Assembly (NCBI GenBank): GCA_040877625.1
Contig: JBBDNK010000028.1
Location: forward strand, 1-64,000
From: Methylonatrum sp040877625
GTDB lineage: Bacteria; Pseudomonadota; Gammaproteobacteria; Nitrococcales; Aquisalimonadaceae
Reading direction: 5' to 3'
Length of the DNA: 64,000 nt
Shown piece after piece: positions 1 to 9,401 of this stretch. The notes beneath the pieces were generated by a model. The model searched no databases, was not told where the DNA came from, and worked only from the letters and a program-made list of their open reading frames with translations. The stretch's first letter is position 1; each line of letters begins with the position of its first letter. The translations under genes and the position numbers were made by a program.

Positions 1-39
1 CCACGGGCATGCTGCAAAGCCAGAGCTCCATGGGAATAG

Positions 40-55
40 ATCAGAGGCTCCTTAA
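40..55 (-). repeat. Short 3'-end motif, copy 1 (after tatD)
   Basis: On the minus strand this reads TTAAGGAGCCTCTGAT, and its TAA is the stop codon of tatD. The same 16 bases occur at the end of rne (32970-32985). A copy with one change lies just after the PhyH gene (54839-54854). The function is unknown; it could be the end of a decayed insertion sequence or a short 3'-UTR element. Confidence 0.5.
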
Positions 56-879
56 ACAATCGGTGGTTCCGATTTGTCCCTGTCCTGCCTGGTCACCCGA
101 AAGAAGGTCCGGGCGGTCGTGGTTGTGTGCCGGGCCGCAACCTCGGGTTCTTCACCGCGATGCCTGGCTACTGCATCAAGGATGTGGCCGAGGTAGGCGG
201 GTTCGTTGCGGCCGTTCTTCGGCTTCGGGCTCAAATCCCGCGGGAGCAGGTAGGGCGCGTCGGTTTCGATCATCAGGCGGCCGGCGGGGATGTCCGCCAC
301 CAGCTCCTGCAGTTCCCGCCCGCGGCGCTCATCGCAGATCCAGCCGGTGACGCCGATGTGCAGATCCAGATCCAGGTAGTCGTACAGCGCCTGTCGGCTG
401 TCCGTGAAGCAGTGTATTACCGCGGCCGTCAGATCATCCCGGTAGTGGCGCAGTATCGGCAGCATGCGGTGGTGCGCGTCGCGCTGGTGGATAAATACCG
501 GCAGGCGAAGCTGCGTGGCGAGTTCAAGCTGTTTCTCGAATGCCCGTTCCTGGTCCGGTCGCGGAGAGAAGTCTCTGTTGAAGTCCAGGCCGGTCTCGCC
601 GATGGCCGCTACGCCCGGTTCGCGGGCGAGCGAGGCAAGGGTGGCGAGACCCGTGGCATCAAGGTCCTTCGCTCCATGCGGGTGTACCCCGACGGTGCTC
701 AGTAGTTGCGTCGGGTACCGATGAACCAGGGCAAGTGCCTCTTCGCTCTCGGCAACACTGGTTCCGGTCACGATCAGCGTCCTGACACCGGCTTCTGCCG
801 CGCGCTGGAGTACCTCGTCGAGATCGTCGCGGAATGCGCGGTTGGTGAGGTTTGCCCCGATATCCACCAAATCCATCAT
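52..879 (-). CDS. tatD: TatD-family metal-dependent deoxyribonuclease
   Basis: A 275-residue TIM-barrel metallohydrolase of the TatD type (3'-5' exonuclease on DNA/RNA, DNA repair and turnover). It starts DIGANL, as true TatD does (DIGVNL in E. coli), rather than DSHCHL as in YcfH. Further motifs are GVHPH, the glutamate segment IGETGLDFNRDFS, HQRDAH, HCFTDS and the late IETDAPYLLPRDL with PKPKNGRNEPAYL. The length matches the family. There are two adjacent ATGs at the start (879 or 876). The stop codon TAA is part of a short motif repeated elsewhere in the window (40-55). It is a single gene, divergent from the acyl-CoA ligase. A second TatD-family gene lies at 49430-50224. Confidence 0.95.
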   Translation of the reverse strand: MMDLVDIGANLTNRAFRDDLDEVLQRAAEAGVRTLIVTGTSVAESEEALALVHRYPTQLLSTVGVHPHGAKDLDATGLATLASLAREPGVAAIGETGLDFNRDFSPRPDQERAFEKQLELATQLRLPVFIHQRDAHHRMLPILRHYRDDLTAAVIHCFTDSRQALYDYLDLDLHIGVTGWICDERRGRELQELVADIPAGRLMIETDAPYLLPRDLSPKPKNGRNEPAYLGHILDAVARHRGEEPEVAARHTTTTARTFFRVTRQDRDKSEPPIV

Positions 880-1026
880 CTGCCTCGCTACGCTACCGGA
901 AGAACCGCATTATGACGGCCTGGCTGCCGGTTGCACTACTGGAGGGAAGCGATCTCAGGTTGTATTGTCGTGCACTCACACATGTGCTGCGTCCAACCAC
1001 TGACGGGTTGACACGGGAGGGAGACA

Positions 1027-2586
1027 ATGGCGTCGCCTATGGATTTTGACGCGCAAGGCATGAACTGGATTGGCGATTGGGTGGGGCGGTGGGCCGCCGT
1101 TGCCCCGGCTCGACCGGCGTTGCTGGATGCCGGTAACGGTGCTCGCTACAGCTATCGGGATCTGGATCAACGCGCCAACCGCCTGGCCCGCTGGTTGGTG
1201 GAGACCGCTGGCCTGGTCCGGGGAGATCGCGTCTGCATGCTGTTACGCAACCGCATCGAGGCGGTGGATCTCTATCTTGCCTGCGGCAAGGTCGGCATTA
1301 TCCTCGCGCCGCTGAGCTATCGCCTCCGGCCGCGCGAACTCAATGACTTGCTGGAGCGCATTCAGCCAGGCCTGCTGGTCCATGAAGACGTGTTTGACGG
1401 CCTGGTGACGGAACTGGCCCTGCCTGCCAGTGCAAAGCGCACCCTGCGTATTGCGGATGGCGACGACAGCCATGAGCGCGACGTGCAACGTCTCGCGTTG
1501 GCGGACATGAATCGCCCGCTTGCCATGAGCGATACCTATCTCTATATCCATACCGGCGGGACGACCGCGACGCCCAAGGTCTGTATCGTTCCCTACCGGC
1601 AGATGACCTGGAACTCCTTTGATTTGATGGTGACGGGCGGAGGCACCCTGGATGCACGAACCCTGATTACCTTTCCGTTCTTCCACGTCGGCGGCTGGAA
1701 CTCCCTGACGCCGATCCTGCATGGCGGCGGCTATGCGGTGATTACACGGCAGTTCGATGCCGGCGAAGTCCTGGATCTGGTCGCCCGGGAAGGTATTCGC
1801 GGTTTTGGCGCCGTGGAGGCCATGCTTCGGTTCATCATCGCCCATCCGAAATTTGCCGATGCCGATTTGTCCTCGCTGGAAGCAGTGACTACCGCCGGGG
1901 CGCCCTGTGCCGAACCGGTCATGAGGGCATTTCACGACCGCGGCATCACCATCACCCAGGCTTACGGACTTACCGAGGCGGGGCCTTCGAACTTCATCCA
2001 CAGCGCCGTGGATGAAGCACCCGACGATGTCTGGAGGCATAACCGCAGCATCGGCACAAGCATGCCGCATTGTGACTATCGGATTGTCGACCCGGAGACG
2101 CTGCAGCCCGTGGCACGTGGACAAACAGGGGTGCTGTGCATGCGTAGCATGCACACGTTTGGTGGTTATCTCGGTCAGCCCGAGCGCACCGCGAAAACGC
2201 TGCTTGATGACGGCTGGGTATACAGCGGTGACCTGGCACGGGAGGATGAAGACGGCTTCGTGTACATTGTCGGCCGGGCCGACAGCATGTTCATCAGCGG
2301 CGGTGAGAACGTCTCCCCGGAAGAAATCGAGAATGTGATCATGGCGCTGCCCGCCGTGCAGCAGGCGGTGGTGATTGCCGTCGACGATGAACGCTGGGGC
2401 CAGGTGCCGGTAGCGGCAGTGGTGGCGAAGGGCGCGGACGATGCCCTCCGCGAACGCCTGCTGGCGCATTGCCGCACGGAGCTCGCCGCGTACAAGGTGC
2501 CGAGGCGCGTGGCGTTTGTCGACGCGCTGCCGGTTACCGGCGCCGGCAAGATTGACCGCAACGCCGTCGGCGCCATGATTCGTTAG
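1027..2586 (+). CDS. AMP-dependent acyl-CoA synthetase/ligase (ANL superfamily)
   Basis: A 519-residue adenylate-forming enzyme expected to activate a carboxylic acid to acyl-AMP and then acyl-CoA in the cytoplasm. Visible motifs are the phosphate loop HTGGTTATPK (residues 175-184, with the canonical SG replaced by TG), YGLTEAG (313-319), SGDLARED (about 400), the hinge region GRADSMFISGGENV (416-429) and the C-terminal PVTGAGKID with the catalytic lysine near 508. The ATG at 1027 follows the ribosome site GGGAGGGA. The acid substrate cannot be read from the sequence; medium or long fatty acids and aromatic acids are all possible. It is followed 20 bp later by thiD on the same strand. Confidence 0.9.
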   Translation: MASPMDFDAQGMNWIGDWVGRWAAVAPARPALLDAGNGARYSYRDLDQRANRLARWLVETAGLVRGDRVCMLLRNRIEAVDLYLACGKVGIILAPLSYRLRPRELNDLLERIQPGLLVHEDVFDGLVTELALPASAKRTLRIADGDDSHERDVQRLALADMNRPLAMSDTYLYIHTGGTTATPKVCIVPYRQMTWNSFDLMVTGGGTLDARTLITFPFFHVGGWNSLTPILHGGGYAVITRQFDAGEVLDLVAREGIRGFGAVEAMLRFIIAHPKFADADLSSLEAVTTAGAPCAEPVMRAFHDRGITITQAYGLTEAGPSNFIHSAVDEAPDDVWRHNRSIGTSMPHCDYRIVDPETLQPVARGQTGVLCMRSMHTFGGYLGQPERTAKTLLDDGWVYSGDLAREDEDGFVYIVGRADSMFISGGENVSPEEIENVIMALPAVQQAVVIAVDDERWGQVPVAAVVAKGADDALRERLLAHCRTELAAYKVPRRVAFVDALPVTGAGKIDRNAVGAMIR

Positions 2587-2606
2587 CGTCGGATAGAGGA
2601 ACGAAC

Positions 2607-3443
2607 ATGTCGACAAATGCACGCGTACTGATCATTGCCGGCTCGGACTCAGGCGGTGGTGCCGGCATCCAGGCGGATATCAAGGCGGTAACCGCCACCG
2701 GCGGGTACGCGGCCACCGCTATAACCGCGCTAACCGCGCAGAACACACTGGGCGTGGAGGCTGTGCATGCGGTGCCCGCGGATTTCCTCCGCTTGCAGAT
2801 CCGCGTTGTGCTGGAGGATATCGGTGCGGACTGCATCAAGACCGGCATGCTTCACGACGCGGAAACCGTAGCCGCGGTTGTCGATGCGTTGGAAACGTGG
2901 GGTGCTGGCATACCGCTGGTGGTGGATCCGGTCATGATCGCCCAGAGCGGCGCCCGACTGCTGAACAACGACGCATTGTCGGCACTCATGGAACTGCTGC
3001 TCCCCCGAGCGACATTGTTGACGCCGAACCTGCCCGAAGCGCAAACCCTGCTGGGTGAAGCCATTCCTGACGCCGCCGCGATGCCGGATGCAGCCAGGGC
3101 GTTGCAACGGCTAACGGGCGGCGCAGTGTTGTTGAAGGGTGGCCATTTGCCCGGCGATGCGCTTGTGGACGTACTTTGCACGGCCGGAACGCTGGAGACG
3201 TTCAGTCATCCACGCATTCCAACGCGTCATACGCACGGCAGCGGCTGCACCCTGGCTTCCGCAATCAGTAGCGGGCTTGCCATGGGCCTGCCGCTGCAGG
3301 CCGCGGTGGAGCGTGGCCGCCGGTATCTGCTGGAGGCAATCCGCACGGCACCCGGGCTGGGACGGGGCGATGGCCCGCTGAACCATGGATGGACGGTGGA
3401 TACCGGAAGGCTGGAGCTGTCTGGCTCCGGAACAGCGTCGTGA
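2607..3443 (+). CDS. thiD: Hydroxymethylpyrimidine/phosphomethylpyrimidine kinase
   Basis: A ribokinase-fold kinase of 278 residues that phosphorylates HMP and HMP-P in thiamine pyrophosphate synthesis. Family signatures are IAGSDSGGGAGIQADIK at the N-terminus, KTGML, VVDPVM, LTPNLPEA and the anion hole and catalytic region RHTHGSGCTLASA. The length is normal. The start is set by AGAGGA seven bases upstream of the ATG. It is probably co-transcribed with the acyl-CoA ligase, though no functional link is obvious. It converges on ispG with only 9 bp between the stops. Confidence 0.96.
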   Translation: MSTNARVLIIAGSDSGGGAGIQADIKAVTATGGYAATAITALTAQNTLGVEAVHAVPADFLRLQIRVVLEDIGADCIKTGMLHDAETVAAVVDALETWGAGIPLVVDPVMIAQSGARLLNNDALSALMELLLPRATLLTPNLPEAQTLLGEAIPDAAAMPDAARALQRLTGGAVLLKGGHLPGDALVDVLCTAGTLETFSHPRIPTRHTHGSGCTLASAISSGLAMGLPLQAAVERGRRYLLEAIRTAPGLGRGDGPLNHGWTVDTGRLELSGSGTAS

Positions 3444-3452
3444 AACCGGGGC

Positions 3453-4688
<1,236 letters not shown>

Positions 4689-4786
4689 GGTCTTGCGGGT
4701 CATCCATGGGGTCCGGGAATGAACCGGCGCGGTAACTCCGCTGCCGGACGATGGCCGACATGATAATTCATTTAAGGAGTCCTGAC

Positions 4787-5275
4787 ATGGGTCCGATCCT
4801 GCGCTCAGTATTGACCATCTCCGTGCTGATGCTAGTTCTTGCCGGCTGTGCCTCGCTGCCGGGAGAACGCCAGGATACACGCCTGACGGTCCTGCGCCTG
4901 GAGGCGCATGCCATGCATGCCTATCACGGAGATCGCAACGAGGAGGCGTTGGGTCTGTATCGGGAAATCGTTGAGCTGGATCCCGAACATGTCCAGGCCC
5001 GATACAGGGTCGGCAACCTGCTTGCCGAGCAGGGTGATCTCGAAGGTGCCATGCAGCGCTATGGCGAGGTGCTGAATCGACGCCCCGATCACGCTGATGC
5101 GCGGCACAATCTGGCCCTGGTTCATATCCGCCACGGTGCCGCGTTACTGGAACAGGCCCGGGATGATCTGGCGGACCAGGATCCCCGGGCGATCTACCAG
5201 GCGGACCGGTTTCTTGCCTATCTGCTGACTGGCCTGGTGCGCAGCGTGGATATTGCCGTGGACTGCGAAGACTGA
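4787..5275 (+). CDS. Small TPR-repeat outer-membrane lipoprotein
   Basis: A 162-residue lipoprotein precursor. A hydrophobic signal ends in the lipobox LAGC (cysteine near residue 21). It is followed by two to three tetratricopeptide repeats (around residues 42-110, including DRNEEALGLYREIVELDP and GDLEGAMQRYGEVLNRRP). AAGGAGT at 4774-4780 sets the ATG at 4787. In related genomes the TPR lipoprotein PilF/PilW, needed for type IV pilus secretin assembly, sits near ispG. This one is shorter than PilF (about 250 residues), so PilF identity is only a possibility. It is divergent from ispG. Confidence 0.8.
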   Translation: MGPILRSVLTISVLMLVLAGCASLPGERQDTRLTVLRLEAHAMHAYHGDRNEEALGLYREIVELDPEHVQARYRVGNLLAEQGDLEGAMQRYGEVLNRRPDHADARHNLALVHIRHGAALLEQARDDLADQDPRAIYQADRFLAYLLTGLVRSVDIAVDCED

Positions 5276-5281
5276 TCAGGC

Positions 5282-5914
5282 TCAGGCGCTACTGCGGGTC
5301 CCCGACTGGAGGTCGGCGCCGGCGGGCAGCAGCCCGCCGCGAATGAACTCCAGCGCGGTCTCGATGATGTCATCGGGAGGCAGGGTGCCTTCCCAGACTG
5401 AATAGCGCAGGCCCAGGAAACTGGCCATGCCCATCAGCGCCCATGCCTGACCGTAGGCCGAACTTGTACGGACCTGACCGCTTTGCTGCGCGCGCTCCAG
5501 GCGCAGCGTATAGACCTGTGCGAGATGCTCGTAGTATTCGCGGTAAATGGATTCATCTATGAACTGGGACTCCAGCACCACGCGATACAGGTTCTTGTCC
5601 TCGATCGCGAAGCGCAGGAATGCAATCAGTCCAACGCGCTCAACCTCCAGGCGATCGGATATGCCACGGGTGGCCTGAGTGAGCGTATGGCGGAGTTTGC
5701 GGCTCATGAACCGCACCAGTTCCCGGAGGATTTCCTCCTTGGAGTTGTAGTAGATGTAGAAGGTGCCCTGGGCAACCCCTGCGCGACGGGTAATGCTGCT
5801 CACCGAGGCAGTATGAAAACCATTCTCTCCAAATTCCTGCTCGGCCGCTGACAACAGCTTCTGTCTGGTCTGTTCTCCTCGGGCGGTTACCGGCTTTTTG
5901 TTGGCTTTGGCCAC
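5282..5914 (-). CDS. TetR/AcrR-family transcriptional regulator
   Basis: A 210-residue repressor with an N-terminal helix-turn-helix of TetR type (TRQKLLSAAEQEFGENGF, then SVSSITRRAGVAQGTFYIYY, the family signature) and an all-helical ligand domain. The start is chosen at the GTG at 5914, preceded by GAGGA at 7 nt. The frame runs open to 6046, but that extension has no TetR-like residues. It lies alone, converging with the TPR lipoprotein and divergent from mazG across a 266-bp intergenic region that probably holds its operator. The ligand is unknown; the neighbours do not suggest an efflux or fatty-acid target. Confidence 0.88.
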   Translation of the reverse strand: MAKANKKPVTARGEQTRQKLLSAAEQEFGENGFHTASVSSITRRAGVAQGTFYIYYNSKEEILRELVRFMSRKLRHTLTQATRGISDRLEVERVGLIAFLRFAIEDKNLYRVVLESQFIDESIYREYYEHLAQVYTLRLERAQQSGQVRTSSAYGQAWALMGMASFLGLRYSVWEGTLPPDDIIETALEFIRGGLLPAGADLQSGTRSSA

Positions 5915-6180
5915 CGTTCCATCCTCGTGCTGGCTATGGTTCTTATCACTACCCCTTGCTGGCGGCGCGTTATGGAACGAACTCAAGCCTGTCAACCGTC
6001 GTTGGTCAAGGGCAGGCAGACACGCGTGGGGTATGAATCCACGCATTCAGCGTACCGCATGCTGACATGTGGCTCAATCGTCATCCATGTGGGCAATTTC
6101 ATCATCATGAGCTGACTTTTCCATGGCGGGCAAGCTTGTGTTGAAATAGCGGCACCGTTTGCGTCAACAGGGGACCGGAA

Positions 6181-7005
6181 TTGGAACATATGCGGAAACT
6201 ACTGGGAATTATGGCACGCCTGCGCGACCTTGATTCCGGTTGTCCGTGGGATATTGAACAGACCTTCGCCAGCATAGCGCCCTACACACTGGAAGAGGCG
6301 TATGAAGTTGTCGATGCCATCCAGCGCGAAGCGATGGATGATCTCCGGGACGAATTGGGCGACCTGCTGTTGCAAGTGGTGTTTCACGCGCAGATGGCCA
6401 GGGAGGCGGGTTACTTCGAGTTCGATGACGTGGTGGCGGCGGTCAACGACAAGATGGTGCGGCGACACCCGCATGTGTTCGGCGACGCACAGGTTGACGA
6501 CGCGGCAGCGCAGACCCGTGCATGGGAACAGATAAAGGCGCAGGAGCGGGCCGTTGATAAGCCGGCGGACCAGGGCCCACCCTCGGCCCTGGACGGCGTG
6601 AGCCTGGCCATGCCGGGCTTGCCGCGGGCCGTCAAGCTGACCAGACGGGCGTCCCGAGTCGGGTTCGACTGGCCGAATGCCCGTGGCGTATTCGACAAGG
6701 TCCGGGAAGAGCTGGCTGAACTTGAGGCCGAGTATGATACGGGAGGTGGCCACCAACGCCTGGAGGACGAACTGGGTGACCTGCTGTTTGCCACCGCCAA
6801 TCTGGCACGCCACCTGAACGTGGACCCGGAAACCGCATTGCGCGGTACCACGGCCAGATTCGAACGCCGGTTTCATGCCATGGAGGAAGAATTCCGGCAA
6901 CGTGGCCAGGAACTGTCCGGGGCGACCTTTGCGGAGCGGGAGCAAGCATGGGAAAACGCCAAGCAGGCGGAACGCAATAGATTGAACCAGGAGAAAAATG
7001 CGTGA
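6181..7005 (+). CDS. mazG: Nucleoside triphosphate pyrophosphohydrolase MazG
   Basis: A two-domain MazG (274 residues) that hydrolyses (d)NTPs to monophosphates as house-cleaning. Both EExxE-type helices are visible: LEEAYEVVDAIQ with DELGDLLLQVVFHAQ, and the second repeat KVREELAELEAEY with EDELGDLLFATANLARH. The N-terminus LLGIMARLRDLDSGCPWDIEQT is diagnostic. The TTG at 6181 aligns with the E. coli start and has AGGGGA upstream; the ATG at 6190 is the alternative. It overlaps the next gene by 4 bp (GTGA). Confidence 0.95.
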   Translation: MEHMRKLLGIMARLRDLDSGCPWDIEQTFASIAPYTLEEAYEVVDAIQREAMDDLRDELGDLLLQVVFHAQMAREAGYFEFDDVVAAVNDKMVRRHPHVFGDAQVDDAAAQTRAWEQIKAQERAVDKPADQGPPSALDGVSLAMPGLPRAVKLTRRASRVGFDWPNARGVFDKVREELAELEAEYDTGGGHQRLEDELGDLLFATANLARHLNVDPETALRGTTARFERRFHAMEEEFRQRGQELSGATFAEREQAWENAKQAERNRLNQEKNA

Positions 7006-7553
7006 AAGGCATATTGGCGATGGTCGCGGTGACGGCAAGCCTGCTTGGCGGCCCTGTACTGGCCGAGGATGACGCTGAACCGGGAGCCGGCGGCTGGTAC
7101 ATGGCGGTCGGTGCCGGAATTCAGGCACTCGAGGGCTGGCAGAACGGCTCTCAGGGTGTACTGACGGTGGGCCGCAAACTGAACTATCGGCATCCTGACA
7201 CGCCGCGTTCCAGCGTCGCCCTGGAGTTTTCCCTGAGCCGCAGCGTCGACCCGATCACCCGCCATCGCAACAACGTACGGCGCGAAATCGACCTGACCAC
7301 AGCCGGTCTCGGTCTCGCCCTCAATACGTATGTGACGGAGCGGTTTTTCCACCGAGCCCGCGTGGGGCTGGTGTACCGATACCTTGAGCGCGACTCTGGA
7401 AGCCATCATAACCAGGCGCGCATCGGCTTCGGCCTGGGGTTGGGGCTGGCTGTCACGACCCGGTTGGAACTCGTGGCCGACGCGGGCCTGCAGTATCTCG
7501 GCGAGAGTGACATGCTTTATACGGGGGCGCTATCCGCGCGTTATCATTTCTGA
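7002..7553 (+). CDS. Predicted outer-membrane beta-barrel protein
   Basis: A 183-residue precursor with a signal peptide cleaved near GPVLA/EDD. The mature protein has alternating amphipathic strands and ends in a terminal phenylalanine (SARYHF), as in BAM-inserted barrels. Eight or so strands could fit (for example VALEFSLSR, FGLGLGLAVTT, ELVADAGLQYL). The GTG start overlaps the mazG stop and has AGGAG eight bases upstream, so the two are translationally coupled. No specific family was recognised; an OmpW/OmpX-like small barrel is the best general description. Confidence 0.7.
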   Translation: MKGILAMVAVTASLLGGPVLAEDDAEPGAGGWYMAVGAGIQALEGWQNGSQGVLTVGRKLNYRHPDTPRSSVALEFSLSRSVDPITRHRNNVRREIDLTTAGLGLALNTYVTERFFHRARVGLVYRYLERDSGSHHNQARIGFGLGLGLAVTTRLELVADAGLQYLGESDMLYTGALSARYHF

Positions 7554-7560
7554 GTGGCGA

Positions 7561-8838
7561 TCATTGGGCACATGCCGGCAGGCCGGGCCTTTCCGGTTCG
7601 GTGAATCGGCAGCCAAAACGTACGTCGGCGAGCGCCTCGGGGTCATCCACTGCGTCCCCCTCGGGTTTCACACCCTGTTCGATCCAGCGCAGCAGGTCGT
7701 CCAGAGCACGCGCTTGCTCGGCAATGCTGAACGTGCAATGGCGGATGTCCCGTACCACCCGCTGGGTGAGCAGCTCCGGGTTGCCGTTCGCGGTCACCCG
7801 CTCGGCATAGACCTGCTGCATGGCGACCGGCATATAGAGATCGCCCAGCGTGTGCAGAGTCAGTACCGGGATGGTGAATTCACCGGTGATGGGAGGGATG
7901 TGATCCAGCCGCGTACCGCGAAGTGTCAAAGGCTCGCGTTCAACGCGAAGGACGCGGGCATTGAGCTGATCCTCGACTTCGTTGAGCGCGTTATACGACG
8001 TCAGGCGATAGACCGTGTTGCGGGTGTCCACCACGTTGCCGCCGGCGACACCTCCGATACTGCCGTCCAGATGGCCGAAATCGAACAGACGCTCCCCCCA
8101 GGCTTGCAGCGCTTCGTCGAACAACGGCCGCGGGCCGCCGCTCAGGTGTAGCAGCATCTGACGAACCCGATCTCCTCGGAGGTTTCGCTCTGTCGGCCAG
8201 TCCGGGCCCAGACGCGTCAGCAGTTGCGGCCGCGTGCGCTCCTGAAAGTCCGGATCCGGAAAGCGGGCTTCAACGCCGGCGATTGCCTGCGCAGCCAGAT
8301 TGAACCCCACCAGATAGTCGAACAGCGCGGTATCGCCGAGTGGCGCACACATGGGTAGCGCGCCGTCATAGGTATCGGGGAGGAGTTCGGCGCTGACCGC
8401 GGCGATATGGCCACCCATGTCATGCCCCATGACAATGACCCGTTCAGGATCACCGATCTGCTCCTGGAACAGTGTCACCAGCGCCCGGCTGTCTTCCACG
8501 CCGGCCGCTATATCGTAGCGGTTGCGGCTGAAGCTGGATGCGGCCCAGGCGTGGCCCCGTTCCAGTAATTCATCGCGAAGCGGCGGGTTGGTGACGGTGA
8601 GTTCGGCGACATCGTTGCCACGAAAACCATGGGCGTAGATGATCAGAGTGCCGTTCCAGGTCTCGGGTACCTCGATTCGATAACCCGCTCCATCATGTAC
8701 GCCCCAATGGCGTCGCGAGCCGGCACGGTCCGATGCCTCGAAGGCAAGCGCGCCTTCATCGACATGAAACCGGAAGGTGTTTTCAGCGCTGGCGGGCTGT
8801 GCCATGAGCACCAGGACCAGCAAAAAGACATTGCGCAT
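7561..8838 (-). CDS. Secreted alpha/beta hydrolase with an Asp nucleophile elbow
   Basis: A 425-residue protein with a signal peptide (cleavage near ASA/EN, residue 18). The alpha/beta-hydrolase core shows the oxyanion motif YAHGFRG (68-74) and a nucleophile elbow GHDMGG (138-143). Asp140 stands where esterases and lipases have Ser; the codon GAC is clear in the sequence. Asp at this position is typical of epoxide hydrolases and haloalkane dehalogenases. A late acid candidate is HTLGDLYMPV and the histidine is in RHCTFS. The substrate is unknown. It is a single gene between convergent mazG-barrel genes and the lipoprotein at 8942. Confidence 0.75.
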   Translation of the reverse strand: MRNVFLLVLVLMAQPASAENTFRFHVDEGALAFEASDRAGSRRHWGVHDGAGYRIEVPETWNGTLIIYAHGFRGNDVAELTVTNPPLRDELLERGHAWAASSFSRNRYDIAAGVEDSRALVTLFQEQIGDPERVIVMGHDMGGHIAAVSAELLPDTYDGALPMCAPLGDTALFDYLVGFNLAAQAIAGVEARFPDPDFQERTRPQLLTRLGPDWPTERNLRGDRVRQMLLHLSGGPRPLFDEALQAWGERLFDFGHLDGSIGGVAGGNVVDTRNTVYRLTSYNALNEVEDQLNARVLRVEREPLTLRGTRLDHIPPITGEFTIPVLTLHTLGDLYMPVAMQQVYAERVTANGNPELLTQRVVRDIRHCTFSIAEQARALDDLLRWIEQGVKPEGDAVDDPEALADVRFGCRFTEPERPGLPACAQ

Positions 8839-8941
8839 GGTGTACGTCCGTTGTCTCTGTGGAAACTGCCGGTGACTATAGCCTGAGCCGGTCAGTTGCC
8901 AAAGCCCTTGCGTGCCACCGGTTGGCGAGGCCGGGGGACGT

Positions 8942-9343
8942 TTACATGTGTCCTACCCAGCGATCACCCTCACGTGTGAATCGGATGTCCCGAAGCATCT
9001 CCTGACCGTCGCGGAACTGGATGCGCCCCTGAACCATGACATCATCGTCGCCAAATGATTCCTCCCGGTCGATGATCACTGCCTGAACATCTCCATGGAC
9101 GTCCAGCTGATCCTGGAATTCCTTCGCCATCATGTAATAGCCTGCCGATCTGAAGGTGCTGCCCAAGGCACCCTCGGGGGCCAGTTGTTCAAGCGCCTCG
9201 TCGGTATTGCCTTTGCCCAGGTCTTCGAAAAAGGCTTGATACGCATCCGAAGGGCTTCTGGTTTCGGGCGGCTCGTCAGCGCAGGCGGCGAGCAGAAATG
9301 TCGCCAATACAGCAAGTTGCAGGGGACGGAATACAGGGAGCAC
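8942..9343 (-). CDS. DUF4878-type lipoprotein
   Basis: A 133-residue lipoprotein. The start is the GTG at 9343 because a full AAGGAGG lies six bases upstream; the longer frame to 9370 would put that ribosome site inside the gene. A short hydrophobic signal ends in LLAAC, then comes an NTF2-like domain of the DUF4878 type (SPSDAYQAFFEDLGKGNTDEAL..., then a beta-rich C-terminal half ending in DRWVGHM). The function is unknown. It is probably tethered to the inner face of the outer membrane. Confidence 0.75.
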   Translation of the reverse strand: MLPVFRPLQLAVLATFLLAACADEPPETRSPSDAYQAFFEDLGKGNTDEALEQLAPEGALGSTFRSAGYYMMAKEFQDQLDVHGDVQAVIIDREESFGDDDVMVQGRIQFRDGQEMLRDIRFTREGDRWVGHM

Positions 9344-9401
9344 GCCACACCTCCTTAGTCCGACAGGCACTCAGCGGCCAGTGTAACAGGCTGTGTGTGG
9401 C

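Noticed and set aside
1243..2622. Long minus-strand open frame (459 aa) opposite the acyl-CoA ligase
   Set aside because: It is the antisense of a well-supported gene; no family motifs and composition typical of high-GC shadow frames.
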